DNA of 64,000 bases from positions 474,728-538,727 of the forward strand of contig CAWFOP010000007.1 in the NCBI GenBank assembly GCA_963817465.1, read 5' to 3'. The position numbers and the translations under genes are program-made. Below the pieces are notes generated by a model. That model was not told the origin of the DNA and did no database searches. It was given only the letters and a program-made list of their open reading frames with translations. This stretch comes from CAMPKL01 sp963817465. Its GTDB lineage: Bacteria > Acidobacteriota > Terriglobia > Bryobacterales > UBA6623. Below are positions 9,045 through 18,007 of the stretch, one piece after another. Numbering within the stretch: the first letter of the stretch is position 1; each line of letters begins with the position of its first letter.

Positions 9045-11203
9045 GCGACTTCCGCTTCTACGACGTCCGTATGCTGCACTTGCTGTGGCTGGCGCCGCTG
9101 TTAGCGTTCGTCGCCTGGCGCGCCTTCCGCAAGCGTAAAGAAGCGCTGCGCCGTTTCGCCGCGCATCCGTTGATCACCGCCGCGGCGGGCGAGGCGGCCG
9201 GTCGGCGGCGGTTTTGGAAGTCGGCGATGACGCTCGCCGCCGTGGCGTTGTTGGCCATCGCGATTGCACGGCCGGCCTGGAACCGCATCCCGCAACAGGT
9301 CACGCAGCGCGGCCGCGACGTCGTCTTTATTCTCGACGTATCGCGCAGCATGCTCGCCGAGGACCTGCGCCCCAATCGCCTGGAGCGCGCCAAACTGGCC
9401 GTGCAAGACGCCGTGTCGCGCCTCAGCGGCGACCGCGTCGCGCTGATCGCCTTCGCCGGCGTGGCGTCGGTCAAGGTTCCGCTCACGATCGACTACGGCT
9501 TCTTCCGCATGGCTCTCGAGGACCTCGAACCCGACAGCGTACCGCGCGGCGGAACGATGATCGGCGATGCCATCCGCAAAGCCGTCCACGCGGTCTTCGA
9601 CGACAAGCCCAGCAAATACCGCGACATCATCCTCATCACCGACGGCGAGGATCACGACAGCTTTCCGGAGGACGCCGCGAAGGAAGCCGGCGCGAAGGGC
9701 ATTCGCCTCATCGCGATCGGCCTGGGCGACGAAAACGTGGGGCGCCGCATTCCGTATACGAACCAGCGCGGCGACCGCACATTCTTGCAGTACAAGGGGC
9801 AAGAGGTGTGGTCGCGCCTCGACGCCAAAACCCTGCGCCGGATGGCCGCCGCGACGCCGGGCGGGCGTTACCTCAACGTCGCCACCGGCGCCATCGACTT
9901 TGGAGACATTTACGCGCGGCTGGTCGCCTCAGCCGACCGCCGCGACGTCGAAACCAGAACGATCGAGCGGTATGAGGAAAAATTTCAAATCTTCGCGGGC
10001 CTGGCCTTTCTGCTGCTGTTGGGCGAGCTGTTGATCAAAGAATTCAAGCCGCGCTCGGAAGCCGTCTCGGAAGCCGTCGCCGCGCAGCCAAAAGCGAAGA
10101 CCGCCGCACGCGCCGCGGCGGTCCTGTTCGCAGTGATTGCGCTCGCGTCGGCGCAGTCGCTTCAAGGGGCGTCGGCGCGCTCGTTGGTCTCGGAGGGCAA
10201 TCACTCCTACGAGTCAGCCAAATACGACGATGCGCTCAACGCCTACCGCGAAGCCGCGACAAAGGATCCCGAAACGCCGACGGCGCGTTTCAACGAAGGC
10301 GCGGCGCTTTATCGTCAAGAACACTACGACGAAGCCGTCACCGCCTATCTCGACGCGGCGCAGCTCGCTCGTGAATCCGAGAACGAAAACCTCGAAGCGC
10401 GCAGCCGCTTCAACGCCGGCAACGCCTTCTTTCAGCAGAGCGGCGCCTACGCGAAGAGCAATCCGCAGGAAGCTCTCGATGCATTGCGCAAGAGCTCGGG
10501 CGCTTACAAGCAGGCCCTCGAGCTCGACCCCAATCTGACGGCCGCCGCAGAAAATCTCGAGCTGGCTCGCCGCACGATGGGGGAGATTCTCGAACGTATG
10601 CGCAAGCAACCCCAGCAGAACTCGCAGAACGGCGACCAGTCGAAGGATTTGTCCAAGAAGCTGCAAGACCAAATTCAAAAGCAGCAGCAGCTCAATCAAG
10701 ATCGCGAGCAAGCCAAGCAGCAACAAAACAGCCAATCTCAACCGCAGCAGCAACAACAGCGTCAACAGCTAGCCAACCGACAAGACGAGTTGCAGAAGCA
10801 GTCCGAGCAGATGTCGCAGGAGGCGCAGCAACAGCAAACGCCGCAAGCCGCGCAGGCCAAGCAGCATCTCGACCAGGCGTCCCAGAAGCAAAAGCAAGCC
10901 GCCGAGCAGTTACGGCAAAACCAGCTCGACCCGGCCCAGGATTCGCAAGAGCAGGCGTCTCAGAACCTACAGAAAGCGCTCGACGCTCTGCGCGGCGAAG
11001 GCAAGCAAGGCGACGAAAAGCAGCAAAACGCGCAGCAGCAGCAGCGGCCCTCGCAACAGCAACAACAACAGCAAGCCCAGCAGACGCCGCTGCAAACGCT
11101 GCAGCTCACGCCGCAAGACATACTCAACGAAGAACAGGCCAGCCGTCGCCGACGCGCTCTCGAGATGCTCGGCCAGCGGCCTACGGTGGAGAAAGACTGG
11201 TAG
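9041..11203 (+). CDS. batB: BatB-BatC fusion: VWA domain plus TPR plus Gln-rich tail
   Basis: A 720-residue protein. The GTG at 9041 is preceded by AGGAGG and overlaps the batA stop, so it is chosen over the much earlier frame opening. Residues 1-305 are BatB: two N-terminal helices, a VWA domain with DVSRS at 99-103, GGTMIGDAI and ILITDGEDHD. A third helix (FAGLAFLLLLGELLI) follows. Residues about 375-520 hold TPR repeats (NHSYESAKYDDALNAYREA, ARFNEGAALYRQEHYDEAV, SRFNAGNAFFQ), as in BatC. Residues about 525-690 are an extreme Gln-rich, predicted coiled or disordered stretch. BatB and BatC are often separate genes; here they are fused. It is a probable scaffold of the Bat complex in the inner membrane and periplasm. 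Confidence 0.92.
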   Translation: MSDFRFYDVRMLHLLWLAPLLAFVAWRAFRKRKEALRRFAAHPLITAAAGEAAGRRRFWKSAMTLAAVALLAIAIARPAWNRIPQQVTQRGRDVVFILDVSRSMLAEDLRPNRLERAKLAVQDAVSRLSGDRVALIAFAGVASVKVPLTIDYGFFRMALEDLEPDSVPRGGTMIGDAIRKAVHAVFDDKPSKYRDIILITDGEDHDSFPEDAAKEAGAKGIRLIAIGLGDENVGRRIPYTNQRGDRTFLQYKGQEVWSRLDAKTLRRMAAATPGGRYLNVATGAIDFGDIYARLVASADRRDVETRTIERYEEKFQIFAGLAFLLLLGELLIKEFKPRSEAVSEAVAAQPKAKTAARAAAVLFAVIALASAQSLQGASARSLVSEGNHSYESAKYDDALNAYREAATKDPETPTARFNEGAALYRQEHYDEAVTAYLDAAQLARESENENLEARSRFNAGNAFFQQSGAYAKSNPQEALDALRKSSGAYKQALELDPNLTAAAENLELARRTMGEILERMRKQPQQNSQNGDQSKDLSKKLQDQIQKQQQLNQDREQAKQQQNSQSQPQQQQQRQQLANRQDELQKQSEQMSQEAQQQQTPQAAQAKQHLDQASQKQKQAAEQLRQNQLDPAQDSQEQASQNLQKALDALRGEGKQGDEKQQNAQQQQRPSQQQQQQQAQQTPLQTLQLTPQDILNEEQASRRRRALEMLGQRPTVEKDW

Positions 11204-13027
11204 TGCGTCGTTTGGCTATCTGCAGTCTTATAGGCCTCGTCGCCGCCGTCGCTCTCGCTCAAGACCAACGCTTGAGCGTGCGGGCGGCCGTCGACAGCAA
11301 ACAGGCCTACGTCGGCCAGTCCATCCTGCTGCAGATTCAGGTCGACGGCAGCGACTCGCCCAAGGCGCCCGACATGACCGCCCTGGACGACGACTTCCAA
11401 GTCGAATCCGCGGGCGGGGGCGCGCAAAACAGCACATCGATCACCATCATCAACGGCAAAGTCGAGCGGGTCGTCAAGCGCGGCTACTCCTTCAATTACC
11501 GCATCGTTCCCAAGCACGACGGCCATCTCAGGATTCCGTCCATCGAGATTCACGCCGACGGTCAGACCGCGCGTACGCGGCCGATTTCGCTCTCGAGCGA
11601 GCCGCCGACCGAGGTCAGCGACTTCAAGCTGCGCATGAAGCTGTCGAAGGACCGCGCCTACGTCGGCGAAGCGATCACGCTCGAGACGACCTGGTATATC
11701 GGCCGCAACGTGGACCAGTTCGCCTTCCAGATGCCGTTGCTCGACGATCCGCATTTCGAGACCGCCGACCCGCAACTCAACGTCGATCCCAACAAGAGCC
11801 CCGACTACATCGAGCTGCGACTCGGCGACGGCCGCGTCACGGCGCGCAAAGCCAACGATTCGCTCAACGGCTGGGACTACGTGACGGTCACGTTCAAGAA
11901 GATCATCGTGCCGACCAAGCCGGGCAAGTACGAGCTGCCGGCCTCGACCGTGAGCTTTCGCGCGCTGAAGGGCGTGCGCCAGCCGCGTAGTCTGTTCGAG
12001 GACTTTTTCGGCGAGTCGATGTTCGGCCGCCGCGTCTACGAAAACCTCGTCATCCCCTCCAATCGGCCGACGCTCGCGGTGCTGCCGCTGCCCGAGAGCG
12101 GCAGGCCGGCCGACTTCAGCGGTTTGATCGGCGACTTCTCGATTGCGGCCGCCGCCGAACCGACCAAGGTCAGCGTCGGCGATCCGATCACCCTCACCCT
12201 GGATGTCTCCGGCCCCGACTACCTCGACTACGTTCGCCTGCCCGACCTGCACAAGATGGCGCGGCTCGCCTCGGACTTCAAGATCCCCGACGAGATGGGC
12301 CCCGGTGAGATTCGAAAAGGCAAGAAGGTCTTCACGCAGACGCTGCGCGCGCGGCGGCCCGGGGTCGAAGGGATACCGCCGATCCCGTTGAACTTCTTCA
12401 ACCCGGCCACCGGCCGCTACGAAGAGACCGAATCCAAAGCCATCCCGCTCGAGGTGAAAGGAACCCGCGTCGTCACGGCGGCTGACATCGAGGGGCTCGA
12501 CAAGGCCGGCGAGCTGCAAGAGGCGCCGACGGAGAACCAAAGCGGCATCGCCTACAACTACGAAGACGACGGCGCGTTGCATTCACAATCGCTCGTCGCT
12601 CGCGAGTCGCCTGCGGTCGCCTTTGTGGCTGGCGCTGCTGCTCGCGCCGCCGCTGGGCTTCCTGGCGCTCTTGCTGGGCGGGCGATTCAAAGGCAAAAAG
12701 TCGGACCATCCGGATGACAGGCGGTCGGCCGAGCTGCTGGCGAGCTTGAGCGTAGCGGGCGAGAAAGGCTCCGACGAGCTGCAGCTCGCCCTGCGAAACT
12801 ACCTCGGCTTCCGGCTCGGCCTGCATCCGGCCTCGCTGACTTACGTCGACGTCGCGCCCGAGCTGCGGCGGCGCGGCGCGTCGGAAGAGACGCTCGCCAA
12901 GCTCGAGCGCGTGTTCAACAGCTTTGAAGCGAGCCGCTATGCCGGCGGCGCCGGGGCGGACCTGACGGCCGCCGAGGCAGGCCGCCTAGCCTCGGAGGCA
13001 TGCGGGTCTCTCGAGGAGCTGTTCTAA
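11203..13027 (+). CDS. batD: BatD (oxygen-tolerance protein), interrupted by one apparent frameshift
   Basis: BatD-type protein with a signal peptide (LAICSLIGLVAAVALAQ), tandem beta-sandwich repeats (VDSKQAYVGQSILLQIQVDG, LSKDRAYVGEAITLETTWYI, AEPTKVSVGDPITLTLDVSG) and a C-terminal membrane helix plus cytoplasmic tail. The first reading frame loses similarity after about 12575 and ends at 12717, whereas the expected helix (PLWLALLLAPPLGFLALLL) and helical tail ending GSLEELF continue in the next frame to 13027. One indel between about 12575 and 12605 restores a single protein of about 608 residues. The start is a GTG overlapping the batB/C stop. I favour a sequencing indel over decay because both parts are well conserved. 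Confidence 0.85.
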
Positions 13028-13031
13028 GGTC

Positions 13032-13832
13032 ATGAGACGGCTGCTCATCCTCGCTTCTCTGCTTGCGCTCGGCCTCGCGCAAGCCGCCGCGCTGACCCAG
13101 GCGGAAGCCAAAGCTCTATTCGCCGAAGCGAACGAGTCGTTTCAGGCCGGCAACGAAGCGGCGGCCGGGGATCCGTCGTCGGCTCATCAGCACTACCGCG
13201 GCGCCGCGCTGCGCTACGAGCGGCTCATCGACGAAGGCGGCCTCGCCAACGGGAAGCTTTACTACAACCTCGGCAACGCCTACTTCCGCATGGGCGACAT
13301 CGGCCGCGCGATTCTCAACTACCGCCGCGCTCTGCGGCTGCGGCCCGGCGACGAGAACATCCGCCGCAACCTCGACTACGCGCGCAGCCAGCGGCTTGAC
13401 CGTATCGAGGACTCCTCCTCCGACCAGGCGCTCCACACCCTGCTGTTTTGGCACTACGACCTCTCGCCGTCGACTCGCTGGACTCTGTTCGCCGTCGCGT
13501 GGATCGCCGTGTGGGGGCTGGCCGCGATGCGCCTCAAGCGTCCTCGCTTCGTTTCCTCGGCGGTGCTGGCGGTCGTTGGGTTCATCGCGGTCGCGCTGGG
13601 AACGTCGGTGGCCGCAAGCTCGTTCGGCGCAACCGACAACGCCGGCGTCATAACCGAGCTGGAGACCGTGGCCCGCAAGGGCGACGCGCGAAGCTACGCC
13701 CCCGCCTTCGAGCAACCGCTGCATGCCGGCCTCGAGTTCAAGCTGCTCGAAGCGCGCCGCGACTGGCTGCACGTCGAGCTTCCCGACGGCCGCACCGCCT
13801 GGGTCGAAGCCTCCGCCGCCGAGCTGCTTTAG
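13032..13832 (+). CDS. batE: BatE-like TPR protein with SH3-like tail
   Basis: The 266-residue product has a signal peptide (LLILASLLALGLAQAAA), TPR repeats around residues 30-120 (KLYYNLGNAYFRMGDIGRAI, ILNYRRALRLRPGDENIRRN), two membrane helices (about 150-170 and 175-195) and a C-terminal SH3-like segment (LLEARRDWLHVELPDGRTAW) ending WVEASAAELL. TPR, two helices and SH3 is the BatE layout. It is the last gene of the operon, 4 bases after batD, and is followed by a convergent kinase gene 33 bases away. It probably binds peptidoglycan or partner proteins in the periplasm. Confidence 0.88.
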   Translation: MRRLLILASLLALGLAQAAALTQAEAKALFAEANESFQAGNEAAAGDPSSAHQHYRGAALRYERLIDEGGLANGKLYYNLGNAYFRMGDIGRAILNYRRALRLRPGDENIRRNLDYARSQRLDRIEDSSSDQALHTLLFWHYDLSPSTRWTLFAVAWIAVWGLAAMRLKRPRFVSSAVLAVVGFIAVALGTSVAASSFGATDNAGVITELETVARKGDARSYAPAFEQPLHAGLEFKLLEARRDWLHVELPDGRTAWVEASAAELL

Positions 13833-13865
13833 CAGCGGCTACAGGCGCTCCAGCGGCGAAAGCTC

Positions 13866-16571
13866 TCACCGCAGCGGCGCCGGCTGCAGCATCCAAACGT
13901 TCCCCGACTGCTTCAGCAGCGGGAAAACAAGCTGACCCGGCCCCACCGAAAGCTCGAACTCGTTCAGGCTCAACCCGGAGAGCGACAAGTCCATGCTGTG
14001 GAAGTGCGTGACCGGGAACACTTCACCCACGGGGCGCTTGGCGGTTGGATCGAATCGGCGCGCCCAAATACAGCGGAAGCCGTCGCGATCGGACGTGAAG
14101 TACACCAGCCGGTTGTCGGGCGAGAACCGCGGCAAGTCGTCCCAGTTCTCACCGGCCGAGATTTCGATCCAGGTCGACGGATCGATCGGCAATTCACCGT
14201 AGGGAGTCACGTAGACGCGCGTGCGGTTGTCGTCGACGTCGCCCTTGAACGCGAACCATTTGCCGTCGCGCGACATCGACCCAGCGTATAGCGGGAGCGG
14301 GTTGGATCTGAACATCGGCTCCGATGTTCCGTCCGCCGCATGCAGCAGCATGAAAGTCGACATCTTGCCGACGAACGTCTGGTAGATCAGGTCGCCCTCG
14401 GCCGTCCACGCGATGGGGGCTCCGCAGTCGTCACACAGCTTCTTCGTCGTTCCTTTGCCGTTCGAGTCGACGGAATAGACTGTGCGGCGGCTGCCGTCCG
14501 CAATGGAAAAGGCCACGCGCGCGCCGTCAGGGGAGAGCCGCGGGATGCTCTCGTATGCGGAGTTCGAAGTCAACTGCGCCAACTCCCCGCCGGGGAGCCG
14601 CTTCGCCCACACGTCGACGAAACCGGAACGAGTCGAACGAAAGACGACCAGGTCGCCCGGCTCGGAGATGACGGAGCTGTAGTCGGACGCCGCGCTCAGC
14701 GTGACTTGGCGCGGCGGGCCGGCCGGCGCGGCGCCGCTCGCGTCAATCGGGAGGCTCCAAACGTTGATGCGCCGGTCGTCCGCCGTGAAGGCGATCTTTC
14801 CGCGAACGGGCGCGGCGCCTTCCCGCTCGCCGCGGCCGAACGTCAGCCGGCGAGCCGGAGGCCGCGGCGTTCCGTCGGCCGCTAGAGAGAAGCTCCAGAG
14901 GTTCACGCTGTCTTCGCGAACGCCCGAAAACACCAAGCTCGAGGAACTCTCGTCCCACGCGTCGAGCGAAGAGAGCTGCAGACCTTGACGTTCCAAAAAG
15001 CGCGCCATGCCCGTAGGCGTCGGCGCTGCGCCCTCCTCAATCGCCGAGACGACCCAGACATCCGCAGGGTCGTCAGAATGCTCGGCGCCCCAGAAGGCGA
15101 TCTGACGACCGCCATGAACCCAAACCGGCATCGCGGCAACCGCGAAGTCGTCCGTCAGTTGACGCGGCTGCGTGCCGTCGGCCATGGAGATGAAGACGCG
15201 CGAGCCGCGGATCGAGCTCGGCGGGGCCGTCCAGTAAGCCAGCTTCGAACCGTCCGGCGAAAAGCGCGGGCGGCGTCCAACGTTGGCGGCCAACCTGGCT
15301 TCGCCTCCGAGCGACGGAATCAAATAGATGCCTCCGCCGTCCCGCTCCGAGCGGAACGCGATGCGGCTGCCGTCGGGCGAAAAGTCAGGAGCGTAGTCGG
15401 CGGCGGGGTCGGAGGTGAGTTGTACGGCGCCGCCTCCCGCCACTTGCTGAATCCACAGGTTGAGCGTACCCGGCGAATCGCGGTCCGACGCGTATGCGAC
15501 AAGATTTCCGTCGGGCGACAACGTCGGCGTCGTCGTCAGTCCCGCATCTCGTGTGATCTGGTCGAGCTGCATGGCGGCCAACAGATCGACAGCCGGCGGA
15601 GCGGTTGCGCGCGCTCCCAGGTACGCCAGCGCGGCGCCAACGCAGCCCGCGGCGACCATCCACAGCGCCAAACGCCGCCGCGACCGCGGCTGGGCGAGCG
15701 GGTACGCGGCGCGCGCCGAAGTCGAATGGCGCACGCCCGTGGTCGCGGCCGCTCGAGCGATCGACCGCAAGTCGACCGCCAAGTCCGCCATGCTTTGATA
15801 GCGGTCTTCAGGCGCCTTCGCGAGCGCTTTGTCGAGCACGCGATCGATCTCGATCGGCAGACCGGCCCGCAACGAGGTGACCGGCCGATGATCTTCGTTG
15901 ATCAACGTGTAGGCGACGGCCTGCTTGTACTCGCCTTCAAACGGCGCCCGGCCGACGAGCATTTCGTAGAGCACGACGCCAAGGGCCCAGATGTCGGTAC
16001 GCTGGTCGACTTTGCCGCCGACGGTCTGCTCCGGGGACATATAGCCGACCGTCCCCAAAACCGCGCCTTCGCGGGTCAAGCTCGAGCCGCGCGACAGCAT
16101 CGCGACTCCGAAGTCCATCACCAAGGCATGCTCCTCGGCGTCCGCGCGGCCGGTCAGGAAGATGTTGCTGGGCTTCAGGTCGCGGTGGACGATGCCGTTG
16201 GTGTGCGCTTCCTGCAAGCCCGAGGCGCATTGCAGGGCGATCGAGATCGCGTCTTTTAGAGGAAGCGGCCCGCTCTGGATTCGCGCCGCCAAGCTTTCGC
16301 CCGGCGCCCACGCCATCGCGATGAACAGGTGCTGGTCGAACTCGTCGATCTCGTAGATCGTGCAGATATTGGGGTGATTCAGTATGGCCGCGGCCTTGGC
16401 TTCACGCTCAAAGCGCCGGCGGCTGTCGTCGCCGCGGACCGAGTGATCGTGCAGGAATTTGAGCGCGACGATGCGTCCAAGGCGAATATCTTCAGCCTTG
16501 TAGACAACGCCCATGCCGCCCTCGCCTAACTTCTCGAGGACGCGGTAGTGACTAATGACTTGGCCGACCAC
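13866..16571 (-). CDS. Ser/Thr protein kinase with periplasmic PD40/TolB-type beta-propeller
   Basis: The 901-residue product has a cytoplasmic Hanks-type kinase domain, residues 9-275: Gly-loop GEGGMG, Lys38, catalytic HRDLKPSN at 129-136, DFG at 153-155 and GTVGYMSPEQ. A single membrane helix lies near residues 303-323. The outer part (about 340-895) holds many TolB/WD40-like repeats recognisable by SPDG motifs (LSPDGNLVAYASD, FSPDGSRIAFRSERDG, FSPDGSKLAYW, LSPDGARVAFS). Such kinase-propeller fusions are abundant in Acidobacteriota. All catalytic residues are present, so it is probably active. Ligand and substrates are unknown. The gene is divergent from the phosphatase gene at 16683, a possible kinase-phosphatase neighbourhood, although that enzyme would act on tyrosine. 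Confidence 0.93.
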   Translation of the reverse strand: MVGQVISHYRVLEKLGEGGMGVVYKAEDIRLGRIVALKFLHDHSVRGDDSRRRFEREAKAAAILNHPNICTIYEIDEFDQHLFIAMAWAPGESLAARIQSGPLPLKDAISIALQCASGLQEAHTNGIVHRDLKPSNIFLTGRADAEEHALVMDFGVAMLSRGSSLTREGAVLGTVGYMSPEQTVGGKVDQRTDIWALGVVLYEMLVGRAPFEGEYKQAVAYTLINEDHRPVTSLRAGLPIEIDRVLDKALAKAPEDRYQSMADLAVDLRSIARAAATTGVRHSTSARAAYPLAQPRSRRRLALWMVAAGCVGAALAYLGARATAPPAVDLLAAMQLDQITRDAGLTTTPTLSPDGNLVAYASDRDSPGTLNLWIQQVAGGGAVQLTSDPAADYAPDFSPDGSRIAFRSERDGGGIYLIPSLGGEARLAANVGRRPRFSPDGSKLAYWTAPPSSIRGSRVFISMADGTQPRQLTDDFAVAAMPVWVHGGRQIAFWGAEHSDDPADVWVVSAIEEGAAPTPTGMARFLERQGLQLSSLDAWDESSSSLVFSGVREDSVNLWSFSLAADGTPRPPARRLTFGRGEREGAAPVRGKIAFTADDRRINVWSLPIDASGAAPAGPPRQVTLSAASDYSSVISEPGDLVVFRSTRSGFVDVWAKRLPGGELAQLTSNSAYESIPRLSPDGARVAFSIADGSRRTVYSVDSNGKGTTKKLCDDCGAPIAWTAEGDLIYQTFVGKMSTFMLLHAADGTSEPMFRSNPLPLYAGSMSRDGKWFAFKGDVDDNRTRVYVTPYGELPIDPSTWIEISAGENWDDLPRFSPDNRLVYFTSDRDGFRCIWARRFDPTAKRPVGEVFPVTHFHSMDLSLSGLSLNEFELSVGPGQLVFPLLKQSGNVWMLQPAPLR

Positions 16572-16682
16572 CGACGCTCAAATTCTACCCCGCCGGAGAA
16601 GGTCGTGTAAGCCGCGGCTAACACCGCGTCCGCCTCCCGCCGATTTCTTCTCTCGGCCCGGTCCCGCCGTCCCGGACGAGAC

Positions 16683-17246
16683 TTGTTGAAGCCGCCATCA
16701 CACCGCCGAATCGCAGTCCGCCGCGCTCGTCGCGCCGCAGTCCGCGCATCCTCGGTCCTGTTCGTCTGCAAGGGAAACGTCTGCCGCAGCCCATTCGCCT
16801 CAGCCGTCGCCCAGAAGGAGCGCCTGTTTGACCGCACGGCCTCGGCCGGACACCTCGACGCCGAGGGCCGTCGCCCTCCGCCCGAGGCCCTTCGTGCCGC
16901 CGAACGCTGGAATGTCGACTTGGTCGATCACCGCTCGCGGCGCATCGACCGGGACTTACTGGATCAAGCGGACGCCGTCTTCGTCTTCGATCTCGAGAAC
17001 CTGGAAGCGCTTCGGCGGGCGTTTCCCGGTCAATCCGAGAAGTTCCACCTGCTGGGCCTCGTCAGCGACGACGCCCAAGTCGAGCTGGCCGACCCTTGGG
17101 GGAGGGGCGAGCAGGCCTTCCGCGATTGTTACGTCCGAATCGAAGCGGCCCTCGGCCGAATCCGGGAGTTGCGCCTTCGGCAAGACTCGGAGCGCCCGGG
17201 TACTTCAGACAAGCCTACTTCAGACACAACGGCGCCCGCGAACTAA
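16683..17246 (+). CDS. Low-molecular-weight protein tyrosine phosphatase
   Basis: The 187-residue product carries the P-loop CKGNVCRS (Cys29 to Arg35, the CX5R nucleophile motif) right after a beta strand (SVLFV), and the general-acid motif ADPWG near residue 140. These define the low-molecular-weight phosphatase family, which removes phosphate from protein tyrosines or, in some members, arginines. The TTG start used here is uncertain; the first 22 residues are basic and not conserved, so translation may begin later. It is divergent from the kinase at 13866-16571. Confidence 0.85.
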   Translation: MLKPPSHRRIAVRRARRAAVRASSVLFVCKGNVCRSPFASAVAQKERLFDRTASAGHLDAEGRRPPPEALRAAERWNVDLVDHRSRRIDRDLLDQADAVFVFDLENLEALRRAFPGQSEKFHLLGLVSDDAQVELADPWGRGEQAFRDCYVRIEAALGRIRELRLRQDSERPGTSDKPTSDTTAPAN

Positions 17247-17259
17247 CGTCCGCGGGCGC
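17232..17259. terminator. Perfect 9-bp hairpin at the end of the phosphatase gene
   Basis: GCGCCCGCG at 17232-17240 and CGCGGGCGC at 17251-17259 are perfect reverse complements with a 10-base loop that contains the phosphatase stop codon. It sits between two convergent genes, the usual place for a bidirectional terminator. There is no T-run after it, so a classical Rho-independent mechanism is not proven. Confidence 0.4.
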
Positions 17260-17294
17260 ACGAGTCTCCTATCTAGTCCAAATCGTCTCGGCGA

Positions 17295-17853
17295 CTATCG
17301 CCCGAAGCCGCCGCGGAACGCGGCCGGCCCGCGGTGGCCGAAGCCTCTGCCGCCGCCGACCCCGAAGCCGGGGCCGTTGTCCGGTCCGTCGAGCAGATGG
17401 AATCCGGCGGCCTCTCGAGCCGTCGGCTGGAGCTCGGTCACTTGCTCCAAGCTCGCCAGCTTCGCCTTTTGCTCATCGGTGAGCGTTTGCATCGCGGTCG
17501 CCTTGTATTGGTCGCGAATCTCGCCGACCTGCTCCCGCGTCTTTTTACCCTCGATGATCAGCTGGCCGACCAGATTCGCGTCTGGGCTGTCTTTGGCCAA
17601 CTCGTCACGAAGCTGCTTCATCTGATCACGCTTGCCTTCCATTGCGGTCCGTACCGCTTCGCGGAAGGCCTTGTTGTTCTCTTGAAGCGCCGTCACTTGC
17701 GCGTCATCGAGATTTAGGAACGCAATCAACGCATCCGGGGTGCGCGCCGCGTGCTGGCCCTTCACCCGCGTTTCGCGGGCCGAACGGCCGTTGGGCCACC
17801 AAAGTCGCTGCACCCAACGCCGTCGCTAGAAGGAACATCGTCACTTTCTTCAT
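17295..17853 (-). CDS. Spy/CpxP-like periplasmic protein (heavy-metal sensor type), frameshifted near its N-terminus
   Basis: The body (172-residue frame ending at 17295) is helical: LNLDDAQVTALQENNKAFRE, then ATAMQTLTDEQKAKLASLEQ, then a Gly/Arg-rich tail (GFGVGGGRGFGHRG). The two LT-type motifs spaced by a long helix match the Spy/CpxP family of periplasmic chaperones or metal sensors. A second frame supplies the missing signal peptide: ATG at 17853 (MKKVTMFLLATALGAATLVA) with AAGGAG 8 bases upstream. The span of 559 bases is not a multiple of three, so one indel between about 17735 and 17800 is needed to join the two. The gene is convergent with the phosphatase gene. Confidence 0.75.
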
Positions 17854-18007
17854 TCGCTTTTCTCCTTGAAGGGGGCGTTTACCTGTTCAATCAGTCTGCC
17901 TTTCTGCCTTCACCCTTATTGACGAAAGAAAACACAACTCGAGTGTTATGAAGTTGTTAACTATCTGTAAAAACAGGCCCATACGCGCCTCAGCCTACAC
18001 TAGAGCC

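Noticed and set aside
10960..12582. 540-residue minus-strand open frame opposite batB/C and batD
   Set aside because: Antisense shadow; the plus strand has VWA, TPR and BatD motifs.
12575..12620. Programmed frameshift in batD
   Set aside because: No slippery heptamer or downstream structure seen, and many other unrelated genes in the window show single-base shifts, so sequencing indel is simpler.
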